Assembly (NCBI RefSeq): GCF_008711155.1
Contig: NZ_VUYQ01000001.1
Location: forward strand, 1 to 64,000
Source: Dechloromonas sp. CZR5
Lineage (GTDB): Bacteria; Pseudomonadota; Gammaproteobacteria; Burkholderiales; Rhodocyclaceae
Direction of reading: 5' to 3'
Length of the DNA: 64,000 bases
Part shown: positions 1-7,907 of the stretch, piece by piece
Numbering within the stretch: the first letter of the stretch is position 1
Layout: each line of letters begins with the position of its first letter
Notes under the pieces: model-generated
What the model was told of the DNA's origin: nothing
Seen by the model: only the letters and a program-made list of their open reading frames with translations
Databases searched by the model: none
Made by a program: the position numbers and the translations under genes

Positions 1-57
1 CTCAACGAGAATGGGTTCGTTCCCAGCCGAATCAAGATTGTCGTAGATGAGGTCCAT
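1..57 (-). CDS. Partial cassette ORF, unknown product (cut by window edge)
   Basis: An ATG at 57 opens a minus-strand frame with no stop up to the window edge (19 codons, beginning MDLIYDNLDS). It starts only 11 bases after the core of the attC site at 69-158, which is the usual place for a cassette gene start. Nothing about its function can be said from so few residues, and the frame could also be chance. Confidence 0.4.
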   Translation of the reverse strand, partial: MDLIYDNLDSAGNEPILVE

Positions 58-68
58 ACCCGTTCGAA

Positions 69-158
69 GCCTAACGTTGGAGGTAAAGGGCGCTGCGCGG
101 TGCTTTATCGCGCAGCGTCCAGCGACCGAAGGGAGCGGCTTTGACCGCAGTGTTAGAA
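69..158 (-). other. attC recombination site 1
   Basis: GCCTAAC at 69-75 and GTTAGAA at 152-158 form the outer boxes. The inner arms are GGAGGTAAAG (about 79-88) and CTTTGACCGC (about 140-149). They pair with one unpaired base on the high-coordinate arm, the extrahelical base that gives attC its orientation. The variable part between the arms contains a GC-rich hairpin (CGCTGCGCG...CGCGCAGCG). The length of 90 bp is normal for attC. Confidence 0.8.
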
Positions 159-424
159 GGGTTTGCCGGGAAAGCGGTGGCACCAGCGAGACGCTTGCAG
201 CCGCGACCGCTGGCGGCAAACTGGAAATACTGAGCAGCCGGGAAAGCCCCAAACCCCGAGGGTTTCGTTTTTGGCTGAAATTTCCCGTTGACCGTAGCAA
301 ACGAACAGGCGGCTGAGCCGGGCACGTAAAACCCAGAAGCCGTGCGCCGGAAGCACCCCACGCCGAGCCGGACTGGTGAAACCAGCACACAGCTAAAAAC
401 AAGCGAGAGAAGCTTGAACACCAT
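71..424 (-). CDS. Hypothetical cassette-encoded protein
   Basis: A 117-residue frame fills the cassette between attC2 and attC1. It starts 13 bases after the attC2 core and its stop lies inside attC1, both common in integron cassettes. The N-terminus (MVFKLLSLVFSCVLV) looks like a signal sequence or membrane segment. The rest is rich in Ala, Gly, Phe and Pro with scattered Cys and resembles no family I recognise. No Shine-Dalgarno is visible. A frame open by chance in GC-rich DNA cannot be excluded, and overlapping shadow frames exist on both strands. Confidence 0.4.
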   Translation of the reverse strand: MVFKLLSLVFSCVLVSPVRLGVGCFRRTASGFYVPGSAACSFATVNGKFQPKTKPSGFGAFPAAQYFQFAASGRGCKRLAGATAFPANPSNTAVKAAPFGRWTLRDKAPRSALYLQR

Positions 425-437
425 AAGGGACAGAACC

Positions 438-509
438 TTCTAACGTTGAAGCTCACCGGACGGCGGACAGCGTAGCTGGCCGACGGTCCGGTGGAGCAGA
501 TTGTTGGGC
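438..509 (-). other. attC recombination site 2
   Basis: TTCTAAC at 438-444 and GTTGGGC at 503-509 are the outer boxes. The inner arms GCTCACCGGAC and GTCCGGTGGAGC pair with one extra base in the high-coordinate arm. That places the site in minus orientation, the same as its neighbours. Length 72 bp. Confidence 0.85.
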
Positions 510-510
510 A

Positions 511-804
511 TTACGAGACAATGGCAATTTGCCTGTCCCACGAGCTGTGCTTTCCGGAAGGAAACGGGCGGCGACCGGGAAAAGACGTTGAGGTGAGCTT
601 TAAGCCCGAAATTTTCGGGAGATCGAAACGACGCCATTCTGAGATACCACCAGAGCTGCTGCTGCCACCGACTTGGTAACCGAGAACCTGGGTAACGCAG
701 CCATTTACACCCAAAACATGTGGCTCAATGAGACGCGGATGGCCGCTATAAAGGAACTCAATTAGCTTCTTGGTGGTGATAGCTTGCTGGATGAGTTGTT
801 CCAT
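511..804 (-). CDS. Small WYL-like domain protein (integron cassette gene)
   Basis: A 97-residue protein that resembles the short stand-alone WYL-like proteins seen in bacteria: an N-terminal helix, then EFLYSGHPRLIEPHVLGVNG, a QVGGSSSSGG turn and WRRFDLPKISGL. WYL folds usually bind nucleic acid or ligand in regulators of stress and defence systems, but no function is shown here. I chose the ATG at 804 rather than the one at 834, because 804 follows an AGGAG Shine-Dalgarno and 834 lies inside attC3. The gene is flanked by attC3 upstream and attC2 directly after its stop, so it is the body of one cassette. Confidence 0.7.
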   Translation of the reverse strand: MEQLIQQAITTKKLIEFLYSGHPRLIEPHVLGVNGCVTQVLGYQVGGSSSSGGISEWRRFDLPKISGLKLTSTSFPGRRPFPSGKHSSWDRQIAIVS

Positions 805-828
805 GTGTGAGGCTCCTATTGTGATTAT

Positions 829-895
829 GCCCAACGTCTGAATTCACCGGACTGCGCGGCTTCTCGCGCAGGTCCGGTGGAATGATGGGTTGGGC
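829..895 (-). other. attC recombination site 3
   Basis: GCCCAAC at 829-835 and GTTGGGC at 889-895 are perfect complements. The inner arms ATTCACCGGAC and GTCCGGTGGAAT carry one extra C on the high-coordinate side, and the hairpin between them is CTGCGCG...CGCGCAG. Length 67 bp. Its CACCGGAC core is shared with attC2, so the two sites are related, as expected within one resident array. Confidence 0.88.
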
Positions 896-931
896 AGTAC
901 AGGGAAAACCTACCGCACGCTCTGCGTATAC

Positions 932-1606
932 TCATGGCAGGTCTATCCAGTTTTTGCTGGCAATGGAAGTTAGGGTAGGAAAGGTATAGCTCTTCATATT
1001 CGGGTGCGTCTTTTGCGCTTCGCTCAGCATTTGTTTGAGAGTCTTCTTGTATGACGCCAATACCTTCAAGAAGTCAAAAACGTCTTTTTCCGGAAGCGCA
1101 GTGCTTGGAGCGACTTGAATGCTGGTCAATATGCGTTGAAGCGCAAACTTTGGCACTTGCTTCTTCAGGATGCACCACAAATTAATCGCAACGTACAGCT
1201 CGGAATTGATTGCCGGAATTGCTGCACCTGACGAACCGATTGGGGGGAACTGAGAGCTAGCACCCGATGTGCCCAGTCCTCCTCCCGTAGATACTCCCGG
1301 TATCTGCATGTGCTGCAACGGATCCACCAGCGGTGGTAACGGCTGCCCAAGAATGTCTAGAAATGCCTTCGCGCAGTCTTTGCCAACGGAGAATGTATCC
1401 TCGTACTTTGTCTTCTTGTGTTTGTAATAAAAGACCGTATGCTCATTTTCCAAATCGCCGCAACACCCTTCAATTGTTTGGCCGGGCAGTAGCGCCATGC
1501 GTGATATGACCCTTACCTCATAATCTCTGCAAATCTGCTGCTTCTTTTCGTCGCCTCTGCAACTATCGATCTTTTCGGCCACAGTAGTTTCCTTGTTATT
1601 GAACAT
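932..1606 (-). CDS. Cassette-encoded protein of unknown function (224 aa)
   Basis: This 224-residue frame lies between attC4 and attC3, starting 17 bases after one and ending 36 bases before the other. It is visibly less GC-rich than the chromosome around it, which fits an acquired cassette. The N-terminal 85 residues contain four Cys (Cys-Arg-Gly-Asp, Ile-Cys-Arg, Gly-Cys-Cys-Gly) around FSVGKDCAKAFLDILGQP. A Gly/Ser/Pro-rich linker follows (about 100-130), then a helical C-terminal half. I do not recognise the family. The Cys spacing could be a small metal-binding fold, which is inference only. Confidence 0.7.
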   Translation of the reverse strand: MFNNKETTVAEKIDSCRGDEKKQQICRDYEVRVISRMALLPGQTIEGCCGDLENEHTVFYYKHKKTKYEDTFSVGKDCAKAFLDILGQPLPPLVDPLQHMQIPGVSTGGGLGTSGASSQFPPIGSSGAAIPAINSELYVAINLWCILKKQVPKFALQRILTSIQVAPSTALPEKDVFDFLKVLASYKKTLKQMLSEAQKTHPNMKSYTFPTLTSIASKNWIDLP

Positions 1607-1623
1607 GGTGAGGGGAGTGTGCT

Positions 1624-1697
1624 GCCCAACGTGAAGTAGACGTCAAAAACGACGTATACGCTGGCGCACTGACGTCTACTCTGGAGTGCGGTTCGGT
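1624..1697 (-). other. attC-like site 4, first site of the array
   Basis: GCCCAAC at 1624-1630 pairs with GTTCGGT at 1691-1697, which departs from GTTRRRY at one base. The inner arms AGTAGACGTCA and TGACGTCTACT match over 11 bases, a longer perfect arm than in the other three sites. It could be a degenerate attC of a lost cassette. The long symmetric arms argue against attI. Nothing cassette-like follows in the 125 bases before the LysR gene. Confidence 0.65.
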
Positions 1698-1822
1698 GTA
1701 AGTAATTGATTGCATGTGTAATCCGTCGAAATCACAAGGATATACGTCAATCATACACGTCACCGCGGTAAAAATGCCTATAGCATCCTATCGTGGTTGT
1801 TCAGAGGCAATGTCGTTCAGGA

Positions 1823-2746
1823 TTAAATGCCCTCCTGCCAGCTTCCGTCGCGACAAAGCTGATCAACCAGCGTATGCACCACGCGGGCGACTGCCAGCGT
1901 GGCGGCGGAGGCGGGGATGTGGCGGGAGGCGCAGAGCACCACGCGGCGAGTCAGTGCCTCCGGGGCAACGGGAACGGCGCGTAGTTCGCCCCGCTCCAGT
2001 TCGCGCTGCATCGGCATCGGCGGCAGCAGGGTGTGACCGAGGCCGGCGAGCAGGCTGGTGCGCAGGATGCTGATCGAGCTGATGTCGGCGACGACGTTGG
2101 GGGCGGCGAGGCCGGCTCGTTTGGCGGCGGCCTCGATGATGGGGCGGACGCCGTGCGGCGAGGCGGGCAGGATGAGCGGCAGGCGCAGGGCGTCGCGCAG
2201 GCTGATCGGGTTGCCTGGGGCGTCGGCAGCATCGGCGGACGAAATCAGCAGCAGCGCTTCTTCAAGTAGCGGATGGCAGCGGAATTCGTCGAGTTGGCCG
2301 TCATCAAAAAGCACGGCCAGATGGATCAGTCCGGTGCGCAACTGCGGGATCAGGTTGCCGGTGAGTTCCTCGGTTAATTCCAGTTCGACGCGGGGCAGGG
2401 CGCTGCGCACGGCCTTGAGCAGCGGCAGGGCGAGCGCCTGCGACACGCTGTGCGGGATGCCGAAAATGACCTTGCCGACGATTTCGCCCTCGGCCTGGGT
2501 GACACTGTTCCGGGCATCGTCGACCTGGCGCAGGATGGACAGCGCATGCGGATGGAAAGCGCGGCCGGCCGGTGTCAGTTCGACGCCGCGCGGCAGGCGC
2601 TGAAAGAGCGCCTGACCGAGTTCGTCCTCCAGTTGCGCCAGTTGGTGGCTGAGCGCTGATTGCGCGACGTGGACCGAGCCGGCGGCCTTGGAAAAGCTGC
2701 CGTGTTCGGCAATGGCGAGAAAGTAGCGGAGTTGGCGCAGTTCCAT
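1823..2746 (-). CDS. LysR-family transcriptional regulator, Nac-like
   Basis: A 307-residue LysR regulator with its winged-helix DNA-binding domain at about 1-60 (MELRQLRYFLAIAEHGSFSK, then AAGSVHVAQSALSHQLAQLE). A linker helix and a periplasmic-binding-like effector domain (about 90-295) follow. The effector domain resembles the Nac/Cbl branch, with VIFGIPHSVSQALALPLLKA and LRTGLIHLAVLFDD. That branch controls nitrogen or sulfur assimilation, but the inducer and targets here are unknown. No divergent gene faces it, so the palindrome just upstream is probably for self-control. The gene is monocistronic and borders the cassette array. Confidence 0.85.
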   Translation of the reverse strand: MELRQLRYFLAIAEHGSFSKAAGSVHVAQSALSHQLAQLEDELGQALFQRLPRGVELTPAGRAFHPHALSILRQVDDARNSVTQAEGEIVGKVIFGIPHSVSQALALPLLKAVRSALPRVELELTEELTGNLIPQLRTGLIHLAVLFDDGQLDEFRCHPLLEEALLLISSADAADAPGNPISLRDALRLPLILPASPHGVRPIIEAAAKRAGLAAPNVVADISSISILRTSLLAGLGHTLLPPMPMQRELERGELRAVPVAPEALTRRVVLCASRHIPASAATLAVARVVHTLVDQLCRDGSWQEGI

Positions 2747-2778
2747 GGCGGAGCGATCCCATGTGGAGCAGCTAGTCT

Positions 2779-2807
2779 ATCTCGATTCAAGATGGGTGTA
2801 TCGAGAT
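2779..2807. promoter_or_regulatory. Perfect inverted repeat, likely LysR operator
   Basis: ATCTCGAT at 2779-2786 and ATCGAGAT at 2800-2807 are perfect complements separated by 13 bases, 33 bases upstream of the LysR start. Spacing and position fit a LysR recognition site used for autoregulation. The rest of the 315-base gap 2747-3061 holds only a hairpin at 2967-2997; no gene is visible in it. Confidence 0.6.
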
Positions 2808-2966
2808 TCTGAATTTTTCAGATGGATTGGTTTGCGATTAAATGGCAACAACTGATCTGCACCGACGCTGCCGGCCACAAGCCGGGAAGCAGTAGCCGAA
2901 CCCGGCTCCGGTTGGTCCGGTCAGGCGCTTTTTACCGGAAGCGTTGCCCCGCCAGGGGAATGGAAC

Positions 2967-2997
2967 AAGGGCAGGCCGGCATCGCCGGCCTGCCCTT
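2967..2997. terminator. Hairpin terminator after the HD-GYP regulator gene
   Basis: GGGCAGGCCGGC and GCCGGCCTGCCC form a long perfect stem with a 3-base loop (ATC). Only a weak T-run follows on either strand. It lies about 65 bases past the stop of the leftward regulator gene at 3062, the likely end of the kinase/regulator transcript. Confidence 0.6.
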
Positions 2998-3061
2998 TGC
3001 CTTTCTGTGGGCGCGGTATCCCGGAAAGGGGCGTGCCTTTTCCAGGAGAGAGCCTCCCGAC

Positions 3062-4099
3062 TCAGGTTCGGTGCTGGTCTTCTCCTGCTGTGTCGGGTTC
3101 TACTTCGGCGTAAAGCTCCTTGATTTCGATAATGGCCGGGAGTTGCTCAATGAATAGATCGACCAGCAGTGGGTCGAAGTGCTTTCCCTTTTCGCGTTGC
3201 AGCAGTGCCACGGCCTCGTCGACCGGCCAGGCCTTCTTGTAAGGACGGACCGAGGTCAGTGCGTCGAATACGTCGGCGATGGCGACGATACGAGCCTCGA
3301 TCGGGATGCTGTCACCGGCTATCCGGTAGGGGTAGCCGCTGCCGTCGTACTTCTCATGGTGGCAAAGGGCAATCCGGCGGGCCATCTGGAGTAATTGCGA
3401 GTCGTGTTCGCCGAGAATCTCGGCACCCATCAGCACATGTCGTTGCATGATGGACCACTCATTCGCATCCAGCGCCCCTGGCTTGAGCAGCACCGCATCC
3501 GGGGTGCCTATTTTTCCGATGTCGTGCATTGGCGCGGCATTGAACAGTTCGTCGGCGCGGGCCGTGCCGAAACCGGCGGCGAGCGCCAGAATGCGCGAGT
3601 AATGGCTCATGCGGATAACGTGCAGGCCCGTTTCGTTGTCGCGGTATTCGGCAGCGCGGCCCAGGCACTGAATGATTTGCAAGCGGGTTTTCTTCAGTTC
3701 GTCGGCGCGGACCAGCGAGAGGTGGGTGCGCACGCGGGCCCGGACGACAGGAGGGCTGACCGGCTTGGTAATGTAATCGACAGCCCCGGCTGCGAAGCCG
3801 GCCGATTCCTCCTCCACTTCGCTAAGCGCGGTGACGAAGATGACCGGAATGGCCTGGGCGGGCGCGGCCGACTTGAGGTGGCGACAGGTTTCCAGTCCGG
3901 TCATCCCGGGCATCATCACATCGAGCAGTATCAGGTTTGGCTGTTCGTCGGCGGCAATTTCCAGCGCCTTCTCGCCATTGCGGGCAAACAGCAGGCGGTA
4001 GTCCTCATGCAAGATCTGGCGCAGGATCTGCAGATTGGTAGGTTCGTCATCGACAATGAGAATTTTTGGCCGTTCGTCCTGCTGCGTGATCATGCGCAT
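3062..4099 (-). CDS. Response regulator with HD-GYP domain (c-di-GMP phosphodiesterase candidate)
   Basis: A 345-residue RpfG-type protein. The receiver (about 11-125) has the acidic pair in ILIVDDEP, phospho-acceptor Asp60 in LILLDVMMPG and the Lys of YITKPVSPP. The HD-GYP domain (about 145-335) has His192-Asp193 in MHDIGKIG and Gly255-Tyr256-Pro257 in YDGSGYP. These are the metal ligands and substrate motif of HD-GYP enzymes, which hydrolyse c-di-GMP. Its start overlaps the end of the upstream hybrid kinase by 10 bases. The two are surely co-translated, and the kinase or its HPt domain is the likely phosphodonor. Confidence 0.93.
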   Translation of the reverse strand: MRMITQQDERPKILIVDDEPTNLQILRQILHEDYRLLFARNGEKALEIAADEQPNLILLDVMMPGMTGLETCRHLKSAAPAQAIPVIFVTALSEVEEESAGFAAGAVDYITKPVSPPVVRARVRTHLSLVRADELKKTRLQIIQCLGRAAEYRDNETGLHVIRMSHYSRILALAAGFGTARADELFNAAPMHDIGKIGTPDAVLLKPGALDANEWSIMQRHVLMGAEILGEHDSQLLQMARRIALCHHEKYDGSGYPYRIAGDSIPIEARIVAIADVFDALTSVRPYKKAWPVDEAVALLQREKGKHFDPLLVDLFIEQLPAIIEIKELYAEVEPDTAGEDQHRT

Positions 4100-7000
4100 C
4101 CCTCTTTCCCGTAACGGGTCGTCAATCCTGAAACTACCTGCCTTGCCGCGTCAAAGTCAAACGCGTTGATAGCCTGGTCGAGGGCTGCGAGTTCGGATGG
4201 CGGGAGCAATCTGCCGAGTGCCGCCAGGCTTGCTTCAGGCAGTTCGCCACGGGCCAGCGCTTCGTCCAGGGTGCCCAGTTCGGGTAGCAGGCGGTCGGCA
4301 TCGACGTTCTCGGCGATTTGGCGGATCGGCGTTTCCGGCTCCAGCTGGCCCAGCGTTTCGCCGACATTGGCCAGTTCGTCGGCCAGCCGGTCGAGCAGTG
4401 CTGGCAGTTCCTGCGATTGTCCGGTGACGGCACCGCTTTCCATGGTCTCGCTCAGGCTGGCGACCCGGGAGAGCGCGAGATTGGCGGCAGCGCCTCTCAG
4501 TCGATGGACCTGGGCGCGCAGTTCGTCCGGAGCGTGGAGCAGCTGGCGCAGGCGAGGGACCGTCCCGGCGAAGTCGATGAGGAACTGACGAATTGCCACA
4601 CGGTGGCGCGGCTCGCTTCCCCAGAGCTGCTTGCCCCGTCCCCAGTCGATGACCGAGCCGCGAGCGCCGGGGACGTTTTGCTTGACCGGGGCTTCCGTCT
4701 GGGTAACCTGGATATCGAGGAGACGGGCGATTTCGAGGGTCAGGCGGAACAGATCCACCGGTTTGCTGGCGAAGCCTTCCATGCCGGCCTCGCGTGCGGC
4801 CAGGGCATCTTTTTCGAGAACGCTGGCGGTCAGGGCTATGATCGGGGTTGGTGCGCGTCCCGTCTCGGCTTCCAGGCGACGAATCTGACGGCTGGCATCG
4901 AGGCCGCTGAGGATGGGCATCTGCACGTCCATGAGCACGATGTCAAAATGGCCGTTGGCGAAGGCCTGTACAGCTTCCTGTCCATTGCCGGCCGTGGTGG
5001 TTTTATGTCCCAGTCGGCCGAGCATGATCTGCAAGAGTTCCAGATTTTGTGGAACATCGTTGGCGATCAGCAGACTGAGCGGGGGCAGCGCAATTACTTC
5101 CCGTTCGTGCGTCACTGCAACGGCGACCCCGATGGGCAGCGGCACTTCGACATGGAACTGGCTGCCGATACCCAGTTCGCTTTCCACCCAAATCCGCCCA
5201 TGCATGATTTCGATCAACTGGCGGGCAATGGTCGTACCCAGCCCCGTTCCCCCGAAACGACGGCTCATCGAGGCATCGGCCTGGGCAAACGGATCGAAAA
5301 TCCGGGCGATGCGGTCAGGGGCTATGCCAATGCCGGTATCGCTGACAACCAGGTGAACCACGTCGCCAAGATGGCGAACACTGATCCCGACCTCCCCGCG
5401 GTCCGTGAATTTGATGGCATTGCCGAGCAGATTGAGGAGAATCTGCTCGATGCGCAAGGCGTCGCCCTTGAAGAATTCCGGTTCGCGATCCGGGTAATCC
5501 AGAACGAGAGGGAGGCTCTTGGCCTGGGCGTTGACCCGAAGCGAGGCGATGACCTGCATGCACACGTCGCGTAGCGAGAAATCCTTGATTTCCAGCTCGA
5601 CGGCACCTCTTTCCAGCTTGGCGGTGTCCAGGATGTCGTTGAGCAGGTAGAGCAGGGAGCGGGCCGAGTTGCGTACGGTGTTGAGATGGCGGCGCTGGGT
5701 GTCGCTGGCCGGCTCGCCGAGCAGAACCTCGGTGAAGCCGAGGATGGCGTTCATCGGTGTGCGGATTTCGTGGCTCATGTTGGCCAGGAAGGTGCTCTTG
5801 GCTTCGGCCGCCAGTTCAGCCCTGGCTTTGGCCTCGCGCAAATCCTGTTCCATCGCGTGGCGGTCGGACAGATCATTGGCGAATTTGATGATCTTGTAGG
5901 GGTGTCCGTCGGGATCGAAGATCGGGTTGTAGCTGCCGTTGATCCAGATGTCCTTGCCGCCCTTGCCGATACGATGGAAGTCACCGGAGACGTGTACGCC
6001 GCGGCGCAAGGTTTCCCAGAGCTGGAAATAATCGGTTGTTACCTCATCCGGGCCGCACAGCATCGCATGTGGATTGCCGACAAGCTCCTCACGGCTGTAG
6101 CCGGTGATGGCCAGAAAATTGTCATTGGCATTGAGAATGATGCCTTCGAGATCGAATTCGATGACCGCTACCGAGTGGCCGAGCGCATTGACCACGCCCT
6201 CGAATTCGGCATTGCGCCGCTTGCTCTCCGTAATATCGATGATGACGCCGTCGATCCACTGGATGGCGCCGTTCGTGTCGCATACCCCGCTGGCGCTCTC
6301 GGAAACCCAGTGCTCGTTGCCACTCCTGTCGATGACGCGGTACTCGATCATGTAGGGCCGGCCTGCGTTGAGCGCATCGCTGATCGTCGCGGCGGTCCGG
6401 CTCCGGTCTTCCGGATGCAGCAGTTGGACGAAGGTTTTCCTGCCCGATGCGAAGTCCTCCGGCTTCCAGCCGGTCAGGCGCTCCACGGCATCGCTGACGA
6501 ACAGCATGCTCCGGTCGCTGTCGAGGCGGCAGCGGAAAGCCGTACCCGGCAGATTGCCAATCAGCGAGCGGTATTGTTGTTCGCTGTTACGCAGCGCCTC
6601 TTCCATCTGATGACGTTCGCTGATGTCGGTAATGAAGCCGACGAACAGCGTTTCATTCGGCAGCGTGGCCTTGCCGATGGCGAGGCGCAAGGGAAAGGTC
6701 GAGCCATCCTTGCGCAGACCAACGACCTTGCGGCCCGAGCCGATGATCTTGGCGACGCCGCTGTGCAGGTAGTTCTGCAGGTACGTGTCGTGCTGGCTGC
6801 GCTCCGGTTCTGGCATCAGCATGCTGATGTTGCGGCCGACAACTTCGTCGGCCTGCCAGCCGAAGATGGCTTCAGCTGCGCTGTTGAAGGCGCGGATGAG
6901 GCCGCGGCTGTCGATGGTGATGATCCCATCGATCGCCGTATCGACGATGGTCCGCATACGCGCCTCATTGCGCATCATGCGCTGATAGAGAGTGCGATAA

Positions 7001-7761
7001 CGAAGCAGGACGTTGACGCCGCCGGTGATCAGGATGGCCAGGATGGTGGTTCCGGCGATCGACAGGGCGAGGTAGATGTTGGATTCGGCAGAGGTCTCTC
7101 CTTGCGCATTGGGCAGGAACCGGGCGGCAGCCATGCCGGTGTAGTGCATGCCGGAAATTGCGACGCCGAGTATGGTGCCGCTCAGGATGTTGATCTGGCG
7201 CGAACTGAAACGCTTGCTGGTGTCCAGGCCGAAACGCAGCCACAAGGCGAGGACCGACAGGACAACGGCGACGACGATGGAAATTGCGAACATGAATGGA
7301 TCGAAGCGCAGGACCAGCGACGTGTGGACGGCGGCCATGCCGCTATAGTGCATGACGCCGATGCCGGCGCCGACGGTCAGGCCGCTGACCACCAGTTGCC
7401 AGCCAGTGATCCGCTCCTTGGTCAGCAAGAGCAGCGCGACCCACGAGGCAAGGAAACTCGGCAGCATCGAGAGCAGGGTGATGAGCGGGTCGTAGCGGGC
7501 GGTGCTGCATACGCTATAGGCGAGCATGCCGATGAAGTGCATTGACCAGACACCGGAGCCAAGCACGAAGGCGCCGGAGAACAGCGCCATCTGCCGATTG
7601 AGCTGTCGTGTCTCGACGCGCGCCATACCGGCCAGCTGAAAGGCCATGATGCCCGCCAGGACAGCCACGAACAGGGAAAGTGCGACGAGTGCCAGGTCAT
7701 AGTTGCCATAGAGCAGCGATAACGACGGGCTGTCGGGCAGGAAAAAGCGGTCAAATGGCAT
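4090..7761 (-). CDS. Hybrid sensor histidine kinase: MHYT, PAS repeats, HisKA, REC, HPt
   Basis: A 1223-residue membrane kinase. The N-terminus is an MHYT sensor of about seven helices (residues 20-255) with MHFIG at 74, MHYSG at 137 and MHYTG at 205, a motif thought to bind metal and sense diatomic gases or redox state. Three PAS/PAC modules follow (about 268-650). Next come HisKA with FLANMSHEIRTPMN, the ATPase domain with DTGIGIA and GGTGLG, a receiver with IVLMDVQMP, and a C-terminal HPt with HRLRGAAANL. It overlaps the HD-GYP regulator gene. A TAGAAT box at 7852-7857 could be its -10. All catalytic motifs look intact. Confidence 0.93.
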   Translation of the reverse strand: MPFDRFFLPDSPSLSLLYGNYDLALVALSLFVAVLAGIMAFQLAGMARVETRQLNRQMALFSGAFVLGSGVWSMHFIGMLAYSVCSTARYDPLITLLSMLPSFLASWVALLLLTKERITGWQLVVSGLTVGAGIGVMHYSGMAAVHTSLVLRFDPFMFAISIVVAVVLSVLALWLRFGLDTSKRFSSRQINILSGTILGVAISGMHYTGMAAARFLPNAQGETSAESNIYLALSIAGTTILAILITGGVNVLLRYRTLYQRMMRNEARMRTIVDTAIDGIITIDSRGLIRAFNSAAEAIFGWQADEVVGRNISMLMPEPERSQHDTYLQNYLHSGVAKIIGSGRKVVGLRKDGSTFPLRLAIGKATLPNETLFVGFITDISERHQMEEALRNSEQQYRSLIGNLPGTAFRCRLDSDRSMLFVSDAVERLTGWKPEDFASGRKTFVQLLHPEDRSRTAATISDALNAGRPYMIEYRVIDRSGNEHWVSESASGVCDTNGAIQWIDGVIIDITESKRRNAEFEGVVNALGHSVAVIEFDLEGIILNANDNFLAITGYSREELVGNPHAMLCGPDEVTTDYFQLWETLRRGVHVSGDFHRIGKGGKDIWINGSYNPIFDPDGHPYKIIKFANDLSDRHAMEQDLREAKARAELAAEAKSTFLANMSHEIRTPMNAILGFTEVLLGEPASDTQRRHLNTVRNSARSLLYLLNDILDTAKLERGAVELEIKDFSLRDVCMQVIASLRVNAQAKSLPLVLDYPDREPEFFKGDALRIEQILLNLLGNAIKFTDRGEVGISVRHLGDVVHLVVSDTGIGIAPDRIARIFDPFAQADASMSRRFGGTGLGTTIARQLIEIMHGRIWVESELGIGSQFHVEVPLPIGVAVAVTHEREVIALPPLSLLIANDVPQNLELLQIMLGRLGHKTTTAGNGQEAVQAFANGHFDIVLMDVQMPILSGLDASRQIRRLEAETGRAPTPIIALTASVLEKDALAAREAGMEGFASKPVDLFRLTLEIARLLDIQVTQTEAPVKQNVPGARGSVIDWGRGKQLWGSEPRHRVAIRQFLIDFAGTVPRLRQLLHAPDELRAQVHRLRGAAANLALSRVASLSETMESGAVTGQSQELPALLDRLADELANVGETLGQLEPETPIRQIAENVDADRLLPELGTLDEALARGELPEASLAALGRLLPPSELAALDQAINAFDFDAARQVVSGLTTRYGKEGCA

Positions 7762-7907
7762 GGCGGGAGGTTCGTGATGGGGCGATCCGTGCCGGATGCA
7801 TCTCGGGCGGGCCGTCGCAGCGATGACATGGGCGTGAGTAAACGGTGATGGATTCTAGCCCCATCGCAGGATGTTTCGCATGCTTCCGGTGCTGGCCAGC
7901 GGGTTGT

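Larger units (their letters stand above)
1..1697 (-). mobile_element. Integron cassette array end without visible integrase (CALIN-like)
   Basis: Four sites with RYYYAAC...GTTRRRY ends and imperfect inverted arms (69-158, 438-509, 829-895, 1624-1697) separate short leftward reading frames. In the first three sites the arm on the high-coordinate side carries one extra base, which sets the attC polarity to the minus strand. The cassette genes also run on the minus strand, so polarity and gene direction agree. In a standard integron intI would then lie to the right, but the next gene on the right is a LysR regulator. I infer an integrase-less attC cluster, or an array separated from its integrase. 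Confidence 0.75.

Noticed and set aside
1624..1697. attI site for the cassette array
   Set aside because: The arms are long and symmetric as in attC, and there is no intI beside it.
5686..7545. Long plus-strand frame (619 codons) opposite the hybrid kinase
   Set aside because: It is the antisense shadow of a GC-rich gene. Its residues show no domain and the kinase on the other strand has complete motifs.
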